Notes: generated from the sequence alone by a model not told the origin. A DNA stretch of 56,760 nucleotides from an uncultured Pelagibacteraceae bacterium (GCA_902518835.1 CABYHH010000001.1:108052-164811); one strand, 5' to 3'; positions 25,254 through 34,924 are shown, counted from the first letter of the stretch. Program-made: numbers and translations.

Positions 25254-26366
25254 TTATTTAAACAAACCAAGGTCCTTAAGATCATTAAAAGTTGTAAAAA
25301 ACATCAAAGTTATCAGTAAAAACATACCGATTCGAAAAAAACTTTCTTGGGTTTTTTGCGATAATGGGCGACCTAAAACTTTTTCAAACGCATAAAACAT
25401 TAAATGTCCACCATCCAATAAAGGAATAGGAAAAAGGTTTACTAATCCAAGACTAATTGAAATATAAGCCATCATACTAATAAATGCTATCAATCCGAAT
25501 TCAGCTACTTGGCCTGAAATTTTTGCAATTCTGATAGGTCCACCAAGCTGCGAGGTATCAGCTTTTCCAAATATCATTGCTCCAATGTATTTTAATGATG
25601 AAACACTTACAAAATATACCTCTTTTGCTGAATGATAGATTGCTTGTCCAGGGCCAAGTTTAACATGATTTATTTCGTTGTTATAAGGACTTAATTTAAT
25701 TCCAACAATTCTTCTATTCACTTTATTACCAAGATTGTCCTCACTTAATATCAAATTAGGCTTAATTTTAAGGATTAATTCGTCATAAGATCTTTTTACT
25801 TTAAAATCTATAATTTCTGCTGTTGACATTGTTATAAACTTTGAAACATCCATAATACTTTTAACTTCATTTCCATCTATCTCTAAAATTATATCCTCCT
25901 GTTTTAAACCACCAATCATTGCTGGACTATCTTTTTGAACTTCATTTATTACAGCAGGTGTAAAATCTTTACCGTAAAAAGAATATATTGAAAAGAATAT
26001 CACTAAAGCTAATAAAAAATTTGCCAAAGGGCCCCCAAAGACAATCAAAGCTCTTTGGTATAAAGGCTTCAACGTAAATAATTTTTTACGGTCTTCATCG
26101 TTATATTTTTTTAATAATTTTTCTTGATCAGCTTGAGAAAATACATTTCTATCTCCAAAAAATTTAACATATCCACCTAGTGGAATTAAGCAGACTTTCC
26201 AACGAGTTCCGTGTTTATCGTTCCATCCAAATAATTCTTTACCAAAACCAATTGAAAAATCGGTTACGCCTACACCGTATCTTTTAGCAAAGTAATAATG
26301 TCCATATTCGTGGACAAATACTACAACTATAATTAAAACAATAAAAGGAACTATAAAACTAAACAT
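25254..26366 (-). CDS. rseP: RIP metalloprotease, site-2 protease RseP
   Basis: A membrane metalloprotease that cuts anti-sigma factors or other regulators inside the inner membrane. The zinc site HEYGH lies at residues 19-23 in the first helix. One PDZ domain follows (VQKDSPAMIGGLKQEDIILEIDG) and the second metal motif is NLFPIPLLDGGH near the end. I place the start at Met 26366 (MFSFIVPFI), seven codons after the first possible Met, which gives 370 residues and an eight-base overlap with the upstream amidotransferase gene. In many bacteria rseP lies with dxr, cdsA and bamA; here it does not. Confidence 0.9.
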   Translation of the reverse strand: MFSFIVPFIVLIIVVVFVHEYGHYYFAKRYGVGVTDFSIGFGKELFGWNDKHGTRWKVCLIPLGGYVKFFGDRNVFSQADQEKLLKKYNDEDRKKLFTLKPLYQRALIVFGGPLANFLLALVIFFSIYSFYGKDFTPAVINEVQKDSPAMIGGLKQEDIILEIDGNEVKSIMDVSKFITMSTAEIIDFKVKRSYDELILKIKPNLILSEDNLGNKVNRRIVGIKLSPYNNEINHVKLGPGQAIYHSAKEVYFVSVSSLKYIGAMIFGKADTSQLGGPIRIAKISGQVAEFGLIAFISMMAYISISLGLVNLFPIPLLDGGHLMFYAFEKVLGRPLSQKTQESFFRIGMFLLITLMFFTTFNDLKDLGLFK

Positions 26367-27165
26367 GATTTTGTACAGAGTAAACATTATTAATCCAATT
26401 ACTTAATTCTAGCATTCTTTGATTTTTACTTGAATTAGAAATTTCAGATTTTATTAATGATATGTGGTTTTGAACTTCCATTTCATTCTTAAATACTTTT
26501 CTTACCTTAATTAGTCTATCTTTTCTAAACTCAATAAGGCTAATCATTTTTTCATAAGTAATTTCCGGATGATATTGTAAGCCCCATATTTTACAATCAT
26601 TAATTTGAAAGTACAAACTTTGAATTTTATTAGTTTTATTGGAAGCTAAACAAACTGCATTTTTTGGCAAAGATACGACTTCATCAATATTAAAAGCTGG
26701 TGAATTAAACTTTTTATCTTTACCCTTATAAATTGGATTTAATAAACCATTATTGTTTATACTAATTTCTTCAGCAATCCCAATATGTGGTGCATTTGCT
26801 TTTTTTACTTCTCCACCAGCAGCGGTTACAGCAACTTGAAGTCCCCAGCATATCGCTAAAATATTTTTCACAGTTTTCTGACATTCTTTCATAAATTCGA
26901 TTTGGTTATTTATTTCTGGAGTATTATTATAAATATTTAAACTACTTCCGCCCCATATTAAACCATCGTAACTAGATAATTTGGCTTTAATATTATTTAT
27001 ATTATTATTAGAAGAGGGGTTAACGACATCAAAATGTAAGTTAGAAGATAAAAAATTTAAACTTTCTTTGAGACTTTCAGTATGCGTTTGTATACCAGCA
27101 TCTGAGAAATTTTTATTTTCTTCTTCAAGATTACCTTCAACAATTAAGATATTCAAATTATTCAT
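26359..27165 (-). CDS. Class I glutamine amidotransferase-like protein
   Basis: A 268-residue GATase1 domain protein of the GMP-synthase-like type with nucleophile Cys106 in ILAICWGLQVA and the His-x-Glu pair in GLQYHPEIT. It has no synthase domain of its own, so it may be a stand-alone glutaminase partner or a gamma-glutamyl hydrolase-type enzyme. It starts nine bases after the end of the upstream acetyltransferase-like gene and overlaps rseP, so it belongs to that operon. Confidence 0.82.
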   Translation of the reverse strand: MNNLNILIVEGNLEEENKNFSDAGIQTHTESLKESLNFLSSNLHFDVVNPSSNNNINNIKAKLSSYDGLIWGGSSLNIYNNTPEINNQIEFMKECQKTVKNILAICWGLQVAVTAAGGEVKKANAPHIGIAEEISINNNGLLNPIYKGKDKKFNSPAFNIDEVVSLPKNAVCLASNKTNKIQSLYFQINDCKIWGLQYHPEITYEKMISLIEFRKDRLIKVRKVFKNEMEVQNHISLIKSEISNSSKNQRMLELSNWINNVYSVQNHV

Positions 27166-27173
27166 TTAAATGA

Positions 27174-27803
27174 TCACTGATTTTTTGAAACTTCATACTC
27201 GAAATTTTGAGTAGACTCATTGACTTGTAAAAGTTTTGCTCCGTTTTTAGTATGAAATTTTGTTGCCATTTCTGTAAGAGGAGACAAAGTAACCAATCTA
27301 TTTAGATGGTTTGATTTTTTAATTTTTTTAAACACTTCTTTTACAATTAATTTACCACCTCCTCGTTTTTTTGACCAGACTGTATATGCGATCGCAATTT
27401 TCCCCACATTTTGTCCCCTTTGAGTACTTTGTAAAAAAGCATCATGACTAAATTTATCTAATTCATCAATATTTTTAGGGATTTTATTGGTGTAGGCGAA
27501 ACACATTACCGCGTGAATTTCTCCTTTGAATTTTACACCAAAAATTTTTCGCCCATAACTTAGTCTAAAGTCATTATCAAGTTCGGGTCTTACCGGATCC
27601 TCACTAATATTACACTTTTTTAATTCAACCAGTTCAGCACCTTTGATCCAATCAAAAAAATTACCAATATTTTTTCCTATTATTTGTTTATTTTTTCTTA
27701 TCCTAGCTTTAATTCTAGGTTTAAATTTTTTTGGATTTTTAAAATTACTTTCTAAGTACTTAGAAACTAATTTTTTCTTAACTATTTTAAATATCTCTCT
27801 CAT
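27174..27803 (-). CDS. Protein of unknown function, possibly GNAT-related (209 aa)
   Basis: Very basic N-terminus (Lys/Arg-rich to residue 45), then a mixed alpha/beta body. FRLSYGRKIFGVKFKGEIHAVMCFAY, seen in two pieces, looks like the beta-hairpin of a GNAT acetyltransferase, and LSPLTEMATKFHTKNGAKLL resembles the last part of such a fold. The usual acetyl-CoA loop (Q/RxxGxG/A) is at best weak (STQRGQNVGKIA). The assignment is therefore tentative. It sits between a small membrane-protein gene (seven bases) and the amidotransferase gene. Confidence 0.5.
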   Translation of the reverse strand: MREIFKIVKKKLVSKYLESNFKNPKKFKPRIKARIRKNKQIIGKNIGNFFDWIKGAELVELKKCNISEDPVRPELDNDFRLSYGRKIFGVKFKGEIHAVMCFAYTNKIPKNIDELDKFSHDAFLQSTQRGQNVGKIAIAYTVWSKKRGGGKLIVKEVFKKIKKSNHLNRLVTLSPLTEMATKFHTKNGAKLLQVNESTQNFEYEVSKNQ

Positions 27804-27809
27804 AAAATA

Positions 27810-27974
27810 TTAAAAGTACAATAAAGCGAGTATAGCGACAATAACTATAACAAAGATAAGTATTGCGATATAATTAATCTTTATTTCAAATTTTTTATAT
27901 ATTTTTTCGCTTATTTTTTCCCAAAATAAAACAATTAAAAAAATTAAAATCGCAGGTATTATAAACTTAAGCAT
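27810..27974 (-). CDS. Small two-helix membrane protein (54 aa)
   Basis: ATG at 27974, stop 27812-27810. Two hydrophobic helices (FIIPAILIFLIVLFW and IAILIFVIVIVAILALLYF) are joined by a Lys/Glu-rich linker. It starts 12 bases after the regulator gene's stop and ends six bases before the next gene, with the same orientation as both. This operon placement is the main support. No family is recognised. Confidence 0.5.
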   Translation of the reverse strand: MLKFIIPAILIFLIVLFWEKISEKIYKKFEIKINYIAILIFVIVIVAILALLYF

Positions 27975-27985
27975 AATTTTATTTG

Positions 27986-29416
27986 TTAATTTTTATCACC
28001 GACGTAAACAGAAACGCCTCTAGAATTAATATCTACATCAAATTTTTTATGTAGAGGAGGAAAAGCTCTTTGGGAACAGTCTAATCTATCGCATGTTCTG
28101 CAAGAGACACCAATTGGAATTTCTGTTGATTTATCATTAATATTCAAATTTTCAGTATAAATAAAATCTTTGGCATACTTTGCTTCACAACCCAATCCAA
28201 TTGATAAAATACTTTTTGATTGACCAAATCTACCAATTCCCTTTTCAACAGTTCTTGCAATACATACATATTTTTCACCATTGGTCATTTTGCTTACAGC
28301 CGCTTGAATTACACCTGGTCTTGTTAAAGCAGAGTATACATTCCATCTTGGACATGCTCCTCCATATCTAGGAATTTCTATACCAGATAATGAAAATCTC
28401 TTTGAAATATTTCCAGCCATGTCAACTCTTAAAAAATGAAAAGGAATGCCTGGTAGTTTTGGATCCTGTAGGCATGTTACTCTATGAGCAACTTGTTCAA
28501 ATGAGGTTGCAAAAGTGTTTTGTAATAATTCCAAATCATACTTTAATTTTTTACATTCTGAGTGAAAAGGTTTGTAAGGCATCAAAATCGCGGCACCACA
28601 ATAATTTAATAAAGCAACCTTTGTAAGTTTTTTTGACTCATCTGAGGGGAACGTAAAACCCGATAAATATTCATCAATTTCTTGAATAGCACCTTCTTGG
28701 GCTATTTGGGCAGCGGCATGAAGTTTTTTAGTTTCTAGTGAGCTATAGTCGCTTAACAGAAGTTCTTTAGAACCTTTATTATAAATTTTTGAAAAAGGCT
28801 TATCAGCATCTGGTATCACATCTTTAACCACTATCTTATATTCAGATTTAAGATATTCACAAAGAGCTATATATCTTGTGCGATTATTTTTCTGAACTTT
28901 TTCAAAAACTTTATTTGCGAACTCTTCTAATTTTGGAAAATAGTTTTTATTTTCTTGTAGAAAATCTGAGATTACTTCGCCTGGAAAAGAATTTTTCCTG
29001 TTATCTACAATTTTTCCTGAAATTTTTTCAATTTTGTTAATTAACTCATGATCTTTTTTTTTTAAAATATCTCCAAGTCTCACAATTGCTCTTCCAATTT
29101 TTGGATTAGTTCCAACAAGATCCTTTACCTCTGGACCCAAGATATCAAGATCTTCAAATAACTTATCATCTAAAATTTCTGATAATGTATTCTCGAGGTT
29201 GACATCATCTTTTGAGGTTAATTGTGAAAGTTGAATATTTAATTTTTCACAAATCTTTAAAAGAAGATCTCCATCAATTTTTCTTTTTCCACCCTCAATT
29301 AAATTTAAATAACTAGGCGAAATATTAAGTTCTTGTGCTAGTCTATTCGCCTGAAGACCTAATTGGCGTCTAAAAGCCTTGATTTTTGGCCCTATTTTTA
29401 AATCAATTTGACTCAT
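27986..29416 (-). CDS. ScfR/PccR/RamB-type XRE regulator
   Basis: A 476-residue transcription regulator: an N-terminal XRE helix-turn-helix (IKAFRRQLGLQANRLAQELN, then ISPSYLNLIEGGKRKI), a central ImmA/IrrE-like (DUF955) domain, and a C-terminal DUF2083-type domain with a cysteine cluster (GVSCRTCDRLDCSQR). This is the layout of the short-chain fatty acyl-CoA regulators (PccR, RamB, PrpR). They control acetate, propionate and glyoxylate-cycle genes and bind TTTGCAAA-like sites. I start at Met 29416; the open frame upstream covers the operator region. It is divergent from aceA, its probable target, and TTTGTAAA-type sites lie between the two. Confidence 0.88.
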   Translation of the reverse strand: MSQIDLKIGPKIKAFRRQLGLQANRLAQELNISPSYLNLIEGGKRKIDGDLLLKICEKLNIQLSQLTSKDDVNLENTLSEILDDKLFEDLDILGPEVKDLVGTNPKIGRAIVRLGDILKKKDHELINKIEKISGKIVDNRKNSFPGEVISDFLQENKNYFPKLEEFANKVFEKVQKNNRTRYIALCEYLKSEYKIVVKDVIPDADKPFSKIYNKGSKELLLSDYSSLETKKLHAAAQIAQEGAIQEIDEYLSGFTFPSDESKKLTKVALLNYCGAAILMPYKPFHSECKKLKYDLELLQNTFATSFEQVAHRVTCLQDPKLPGIPFHFLRVDMAGNISKRFSLSGIEIPRYGGACPRWNVYSALTRPGVIQAAVSKMTNGEKYVCIARTVEKGIGRFGQSKSILSIGLGCEAKYAKDFIYTENLNINDKSTEIPIGVSCRTCDRLDCSQRAFPPLHKKFDVDINSRGVSVYVGDKN

Positions 29417-29433
29417 ATTTTCTATTAGTAAAT

Positions 29434-29514
29434 TTTGTAAATTTATATTTACAAAATTTTTCCACAATTTACAAGCTTTATTTACTTTTTTGTAGATTTT
29501 GTAAATCTTGTAAA
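29434..29514. promoter_or_regulatory. Array of TTTGTAAA-type half-sites between scfR-type regulator and aceA
   Basis: Inverted pair TTTGTAAA (29434-29441) and TTTACAAA (29448-29455), a single TTTACAAG (29468-29475), and three direct repeats at nine-base steps: TTTGTAGA (29489), TTTGTAAA (29498) and CTTGTAAA (29507). The PccR-type family is known to use TTTGCAAA half-sites; here C is replaced by T. The array sits just upstream of the regulator's start and of the small gene before aceA, as expected for autoregulation plus control of aceA. Confidence 0.75.
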
Positions 29515-29527
29515 TTATAAAGTTTAC

Positions 29528-29689
29528 ATGACTGATAAACAAAAAAACACTGAAAATGAGGCTCAAATCATAAGAAGTGAAGACTTAGCTAGACATAATA
29601 GCAGAGGTATTTACATGAGAGATGATCATTGTGATTGGGGTTCAAGTGGAATGAATGATTTAGCTGAGACGACCAACGAGTCTAACTAA
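29528..29689 (+). CDS. Small acidic/polar protein (53 aa) upstream of aceA
   Basis: ATG at 29528, stop 29687-29689. It is soluble, with many Asn, Asp, Glu and Ser; notable parts are LARHNSRGIYMRDDHCDWGS and the tail SGMNDLAETTNESN. The ATG lies 14 bases after the last TTTGTAAA half-site and 55 bases before the aceA start codon, in the same orientation, so it is probably co-transcribed with aceA. It is not a family I know. It could be a regulator-linked microprotein, or the frame could be a chance one. Confidence 0.45.
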   Translation: MTDKQKNTENEAQIIRSEDLARHNSRGIYMRDDHCDWGSSGMNDLAETTNESN

Positions 29690-29743
29690 ATCAACTTTCA
29701 ATTTCACACTTTCATTAAAAATTTAAAAGGGTAATTACCTATC

Positions 29744-31018
29744 ATGAGTGCAGAAAATATCTCATACGAACTAAAAAGATTTGCAGGTATTAAAAGAGAC
29801 TACACTCCAGAAGATGTTGAGAGATTAAGAGGGTCAATAAAAATAGAATATTCTCTCTGTAAACAACAATCAGTAAAGCTTTGGAAACTTCTAAATACTG
29901 AAAACTATATCAGTACCTTAGGATCCTTGTCGGGTAATCAAGCTGTTCAACATGCTAAGGCAGGCCTAAAATCAATTTACCTTAGTGGATGGCAGGTAGC
30001 TGCTGATGCTAACAGTGCTGGAGAGATGTATCCAGACCAATCTTTATATCCATACGATAGCGCACCAAAATTAGTAGAATCAATGAATAATGCTCTTTTA
30101 AGAGCAGATCAAATTCAGCATATGGAACTCAAAGATGGAGATATGAAAAAACAAAAAAGAATAGATTATATGTTACCAATAATAGCTGATGGTGAGGCAG
30201 GATTTGGTGGTCCACTTAACGTCTTTGAACTTTCAAAGAAATTTATTAAAGCTGGAGCAGCTGGAGTTCACTTTGAAGATCAATTAGCTAGTGAAAAAAA
30301 ATGTGGACATATGGGCGGTAAAGTTCTAGTTCCAACAGGGACTATGATAAAAAATTTAAAAGCCGCAAGATTGGCTGCTGATATTGCTGACGTTCCATTA
30401 ATCATATTAGCAAGAACAGATGCTAATGCGGCAAAACTAATTACAAATGATTTTGATGAAAATGATAAACCATTTTTAACTGGTAAGAGATCACCAGAGG
30501 GATTTTATTATGTCAAGTCAGGTATCGATCAAGCAATTTCAAGAGGGCTTGCCTATGCTCCTTATTCAGATTTAATATGGTGTGAAACAGCTACACCTAA
30601 TCTTGAAGAAGCAAAAAAGTTTGCCGATTCAATTCATGAAAAATTTCCAGGAAAACTTTTAGCATATAACTGTTCTCCATCGTTTAATTGGAAAAAACAT
30701 TTATCAGATAGTGAGATTGCTTCATTTCAAAAAGAAATCAGTAAACTGGGTTATAAATTTCAATTTATTACTCTTGCCGGATTTCATACTCAGAATATTG
30801 CAATTTTTGAATTAGCAGAAAAATATAAAAAAGAAGGTATGACAGCTTATTCAAAAATTCAACAGCAAGAATTTGCTAGAGAAAAAGATGGTTACACAAG
30901 TGTAAAACATCAAAGAGAAGTTGGTACTTCTTATTTCGATGCTGTTTCTAATACAATAAGTAGCGGGAAAAGCTCTACAACGGCAATGGATGGCTCTACA
31001 GAGTCAGAACAGTTCTAA
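29744..31018 (+). CDS. aceA: Isocitrate lyase
   Basis: A 424-residue enzyme that splits isocitrate into glyoxylate and succinate, the entry of the glyoxylate bypass. The family signature [14 protein letters not shown] with catalytic Cys is at about residues 185-198; [11 protein letters not shown] and [15 protein letters not shown] are also typical. A GGG-containing ribosome site lies about 14 bases upstream. Malate synthase is not in the window. The divergent ScfR/PccR-type regulator and its operator array suggest induction by acetyl- or propionyl-CoA. In SAR11, glyoxylate also links to glycine metabolism. Confidence 0.95.
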   Translation: MSAENISYELKRFAGIKRDYTPEDVERLRGSIKIEYSLCKQQSVKLWKLLNTENYISTLGSLSGNQAVQHAKAGLKSIYLSGWQVAADANSAGEMYPDQSLYPYDSAPKLVESMNNALLRADQIQHMELKDGDMKKQKRIDYMLPIIADGEAGFGGPLNVFELSKKFIKAGAAGVHFEDQLASEKKCGHMGGKVLVPTGTMIKNLKAARLAADIADVPLIILARTDANAAKLITNDFDENDKPFLTGKRSPEGFYYVKSGIDQAISRGLAYAPYSDLIWCETATPNLEEAKKFADSIHEKFPGKLLAYNCSPSFNWKKHLSDSEIASFQKEISKLGYKFQFITLAGFHTQNIAIFELAEKYKKEGMTAYSKIQQQEFAREKDGYTSVKHQREVGTSYFDAVSNTISSGKSSTTAMDGSTESEQF

Positions 31019-31070
31019 TAAAACAATTCCTCTTGTATATTAGTTTTTTACTGGCTCAGAGATGGGCCAG

Positions 31071-31838
31071 TTATGATTTAATATTGTATCCTTTTTTTAG
31101 GATGACACTTACAAAAGTTATACAAATCAGTAGAAAAAGAACCATGGTTCCAATACTTAGCCAAATATTAAAATCTGATATTCCATAAAATGAAAATCTC
31201 AATCCGTTTATTAAATAAACTACTGGATTAAAATAAGTCACTATTTGCCAAAACTTTGGCAACATATCTAAAGAATAGAGGCTCCCTCCTAAAAAAACCA
31301 TTGGTGTAATAACCAATGATGGGACAATCGACATTTGTTCGAAATTTTTACTTAATAGACCAATTAAAAAACCAAATAAAGCAAATGTAAAAGATACTAA
31401 AATTAATAAAAAAATCATCAATAGCGGAAATTGAACTTGAACATCAACAAAAAACATTGATGTTAAAAATATGACTATTCCAACAATCAATGTTTTAGTT
31501 GCACCGGCACTCACAAATGCCAAGACAATTTCAAAAGTTGATATTGGAGCAGCTAATATTTCGTAAATTGTACCATTAAACTTTGGAAAAAAAATTCCAA
31601 ATGATGTGTTGCTTATTGACTGAGTTAATAATGTTAACATTAATAACCCTGGCACAATATAAGAACCATAGCTAATACCGTCAATATTCTGAACATAACT
31701 TCCAATTACAGAACCAAAAACAATAAAATACAATGAAGTGGATATTACAGGAGATAAAAGAGATTGACCCAGTGTTCTTAGAAACCTATCCATTTCATGA
31801 AGATAAATCGACTTTAATCCATAATAGTTAATTCTCAT
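31071..31838 (-). CDS. ABC-2 type exporter permease
   Basis: 255 residues, six hydrophobic helices of the ABC-2 family, with the family's conserved segment GGSLYSLDMLPKFWQIVTYF and the NPVVYLINGLRF motif near the C-terminus. It works with the ATP-binding protein encoded just upstream (11-base overlap). ABC-2 exporters of this group (YadH-like) are annotated for drug or polysaccharide export; the cargo is unknown. If the frameshift in the ATPase is real, the transporter may not work. Confidence 0.85.
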   Translation of the reverse strand: MRINYYGLKSIYLHEMDRFLRTLGQSLLSPVISTSLYFIVFGSVIGSYVQNIDGISYGSYIVPGLLMLTLLTQSISNTSFGIFFPKFNGTIYEILAAPISTFEIVLAFVSAGATKTLIVGIVIFLTSMFFVDVQVQFPLLMIFLLILVSFTFALFGFLIGLLSKNFEQMSIVPSLVITPMVFLGGSLYSLDMLPKFWQIVTYFNPVVYLINGLRFSFYGISDFNIWLSIGTMVLFLLICITFVSVILKKGYNIKS

Positions 31839-32764
31839 TATTTTCCTTTACCAAACTTACAAATATATTTTCAAGATTACTTTGTTCTGTCTTTAAATCT
31901 TTAAGTCTTAATCCTGCATCTTTTAAATCTTGTAAAAGATTAGTTATTCCTGTTTGTTTTTCTTTAAGATGATAAGTGTAATCTAAACTTGTATTATTTT
32001 GACCAATTTTGAGATTATATTTTTTTAAATTTTCTGGTACTACATTAATTTCTTCTTGTAATTCTACAGTCAATGTTTTATTTCCCATCTTCTTTAAAAG
32101 TTCTTTTTTTTCCTCAACAACGATAATTTCACCTTGATTAATAACCCCTACTCTATCTGCTATTGCCTCGGCCTCTTCAATATAGTGTGTTGTTAGAATA
32201 ATGGTGACACCAGTTTCTCTTAAAGTTTCTACTACATTCCACATTTCTTTTCTTAATTCAACATCAACTCCAGCTGTTGGTTCATCTAAAAATAATATTT
32301 TCGGCTCATGTGATAAAGCTTTAGCTATTAAAACTCTTCTCTTCATACCTCCAGACAATTGTCGAAGTATTAAATCTTTTTTATCCCACAAGCTTAATTG
32401 TTTCAGAATTTTTTCAATATGTGATGGGTCTGGTTTTTTTTCCATAAAGTCCTCTTGAATAAGAAACATTACTAAAAACTGTTTCAAATTGTTCTAAAGT
32501 AAGTTCTTGTGGAACTAATCCAATTCTTGATCGAGTTTCTCTATAATCATCTATAATATCAAAATTCTCAACCGATACTTTGCCTGAGGATGGTCTTACT
32601 ATTCCACAAATGATGCTAATAAGTGTAGTTTTTCCTGCACCATTTGGACCAAGCATTGCAAAAATCTCACCTTTTTTAATATTTAAATTAATATTTTTTA
32701 AAGCTTGAAAGCCATTATCATAAACTTTAGATAAGCCACTAATTTTTATTTGGTTATCGATCAT
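31828..32764 (-). CDS. ABC-2 transporter ATP-binding protein, frameshifted in an A8 run
   Basis: The protein is split. The first frame, from Met 32764 ([18 protein letters not shown]), has the Walker [10 protein letters not shown] and Q-loop and runs into a stop after [12 protein letters not shown]. The other frame has the signature LSGGMKRR, Walker [13 protein letters not shown] and the H-loop, and its 5' part should read GLYGKKPDPSH. The break is at 32434-32441: eight T on this strand (eight A in the sense strand) where seven would join the frames into 311 residues, the normal length. It may be a sequencing error, a recent mutation, or slippage repaired during expression. The downstream partner is the ABC-2 permease. 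Confidence 0.85.
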
Positions 32765-32804
32765 TTGAAGGTTTATATATGTGATATAGACTATAAATAC
32801 AATC

Positions 32805-33461
32805 GTGAAAAAAAGACTAATATTTTTCTCTCTCTTAATTTTTGTCATTCTTTTCAATAAAATTATATTGTCCAAATTAATAATAATAAGTTTTGAAAAA
32901 TGGATCAATAAAGAAATAAATATAAATAATTTTGATATCTCTTATAAAAAAAAAGAGTTGTCTCTCAGTGATGTTGTTATTAATGATAAGGATAATTCGA
33001 ATAATGATATTTTTAAAGCAGAAAAAATCACAATAAATTTAAATCTAAAATCTCTTTTTACAAAATTAATTATTATAGAAAATATAGAGGTTCAAAAACC
33101 TATTCTTTATATAAAATTTGATATTTCCAAAAAAAAAGACCAATTTATTAAAGATAATTTAGGTATAACAAAAAATTATAAAAATAAATCAAATCCAAAG
33201 ATTTATCCAAAAAAAATTGTTGATATAAACTTTCTTGTAATGACTTCATCTATTGAGAATCTTAAAATTAATATTGAGAGATCAGATAGTAATGATATTG
33301 AAAGTTTAACTCTGTCAAATTTATATTTTAAGAAATTTGGCAATGAAAAGGGGTATAGACACTATAAAGATATTTTTAAACTAATTCTTTTTGAAATAAC
33401 AATGAAAATTACCGATCAAGAATTAAAGAAAATAATTAAAAAAAATTATTATGCAAAATAG
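32805..33461 (+). CDS. Putative AsmA-like/DUF748-related membrane-anchored protein
   Basis: 218 residues: one N-terminal hydrophobic helix ([19 protein letters not shown]) and then a beta-rich, Lys/Asn/Ile-rich exterior domain. The pattern [20 protein letters not shown] and [14 protein letters not shown] is typical of AsmA/TamB-like proteins, where the protein lists what a lipid-transporting bridge protein spans; this one is short, so it may be a reduced member. It is divergent from the ABC ATPase and convergent with thiV. Assignment is tentative. Confidence 0.5.
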   Translation: MKKRLIFFSLLIFVILFNKIILSKLIIISFEKWINKEININNFDISYKKKELSLSDVVINDKDNSNNDIFKAEKITINLNLKSLFTKLIIIENIEVQKPILYIKFDISKKKDQFIKDNLGITKNYKNKSNPKIYPKKIVDINFLVMTSSIENLKINIERSDSNDIESLTLSNLYFKKFGNEKGYRHYKDIFKLILFEITMKITDQELKKIIKKNYYAK

Positions 33462-33476
33462 AATATAATTAACGTT

Positions 33477-34919
33477 TTAATATTTTTTAAGCTTTAAAAC
33501 TATTAATGGTATAAATGTTGCAACAAAAAATGATAAAAAAAGTAATGATTGCGACACAAATGGTATGAATGTCTCTAATGGGATCAATAAACCAACTAGT
33601 ATGCTTTTTGTAAAATCTGGTGATGGAAATAATAAGAAACCAGCTAAAAGTCCGGCTATGATTGAAATATACGCAGTTTTTTCATTAATATCTTTGTTAT
33701 AAAAACTATAAAAAACCGTTAACACAAAAGCACAACAAAATAAATCAGCCAATAAAAAAAGATAAAGTATATCAAATCCTCTAGATGCAACAATAAAACA
33801 AATTAAAGATAAAACTAAAATAATTTTTTTTGATAAATTTAGAAAATTAGTTTTTTTGTTAATATTAAAAGTTGCTTTACCGTCTACAACAATTAAGCTA
33901 GATATTGCATTGACTAAAGTATCTACAGTTGAGATAGTCAAAGTCAATCCAAGAATTATTATAATTAGAGACAATATTTCTGTTTGATCATTAAGTAATA
34001 AAGTGAAAAATCCAAGATCCGGTCTTGTATCCGGACTGATTGAAAAAGCGACCATTCCAGTAAAACCCATAAAAAATATAATTGGTATAATTAGAAAAAA
34101 AGACATAATTAAACTTTTTTTCAAAGTAATGAAATTTTTTGCTGAATAAACACGTTGCCAATTGCCTTGATGAAATAAATTTGTTGCAGCGACAGCAATA
34201 AAAAATGTTAAACCAGCAGTATAACCAGGAATGTAAGATAAGCTTAAAAGTTGAGGATTCTTTTCTTTAATGAATTGAATTGAAAATTCAGATCCTGTGA
34301 ACAATGTTATAAATACGAGAGAAGTTATTAAAAGAATAATCATAACAACCATTTGAATATTATCTGTAAATATTGAAGCTCTAAGACCTCCATACAAAGT
34401 ATATACTAGAGTAGATATCAAAATGATTAAAGCGGTCAGCCATAATTCTACTCCAGAGATATAATTTATTAGGACAGAAATTGCAGTTACTTCGGCACAT
34501 AAAAAAATAAACATATAAAAAATAGTCATTAATAGAATTAATTTAAATAAACTTTTTCCAAATTTTTTTCTCGTAAACTCAATCAATGATGATCCTTTAG
34601 GAAATTCTTTTCTAATTTTTTTTCCTAAGAAAATTAAGAAAAGCATAGGGAAAGCTGTACCGAGTGAGTAACCTATTACTGCTCCCATCCCTCCCCAAGT
34701 AGATGCTGAAACAGGACCAAATAAAATCCAGGCACCTAAGGCTGAGGCGGTCAGACTTGTTGTTAAAGAAAAAAATCCTACATTTCTATTAGCTGTTAAG
34801 TAATTATTTATTCCTTGATATTTTCTCGAATGATATAAACCTAAAAATACAAATATAAGACTAATTACAACAACTGCAATAATCGAGGTAGATTGATTTA
34901 AAAAATATGTTTTATCCAT
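33477..34919 (-). CDS. thiV: Sodium:solute symporter, thiamine-precursor (HMP) transporter ThiV
   Basis: 480 residues and thirteen to fourteen helices of the SSS family (FAISPDTRPDLGFF, GLTLTISTVDTLVNAISSLI are family-like stretches). The assignment to ThiV rests on the TPP riboswitch directly upstream: in SAR11 an SSS transporter under a TPP riboswitch has been proposed to import the thiamine precursor HMP (4-amino-5-hydroxymethyl-2-methylpyrimidine), which these cells cannot make. Start ATG at 34919 with AAAGGGAT as ribosome site, within reach of the aptamer, so control is probably at translation. Confidence 0.85.
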   Translation of the reverse strand: MDKTYFLNQSTSIIAVVVISLIFVFLGLYHSRKYQGINNYLTANRNVGFFSLTTSLTASALGAWILFGPVSASTWGGMGAVIGYSLGTAFPMLFLIFLGKKIRKEFPKGSSLIEFTRKKFGKSLFKLILLMTIFYMFIFLCAEVTAISVLINYISGVELWLTALIILISTLVYTLYGGLRASIFTDNIQMVVMIILLITSLVFITLFTGSEFSIQFIKEKNPQLLSLSYIPGYTAGLTFFIAVAATNLFHQGNWQRVYSAKNFITLKKSLIMSFFLIIPIIFFMGFTGMVAFSISPDTRPDLGFFTLLLNDQTEILSLIIIILGLTLTISTVDTLVNAISSLIVVDGKATFNINKKTNFLNLSKKIILVLSLICFIVASRGFDILYLFLLADLFCCAFVLTVFYSFYNKDINEKTAYISIIAGLLAGFLLFPSPDFTKSILVGLLIPLETFIPFVSQSLLFLSFFVATFIPLIVLKLKKY

Positions 34920-34924
34920 TTTTA

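Noticed and set aside
31050-31071. Hairpin ACTGGC/GCCAGT after aceA as a rho-independent terminator
   Set aside because: The stem is only six base pairs and no U-run follows on either strand; it may still slow polymerase but does not meet the usual pattern.
32434-32441. Programmed frameshifting to make two products from the ABC ATPase
   Set aside because: Neither half alone is a usable ATPase, and no stimulatory structure or Shine-Dalgarno-like element next to the A8 run was identified, so error or mutation is simpler.
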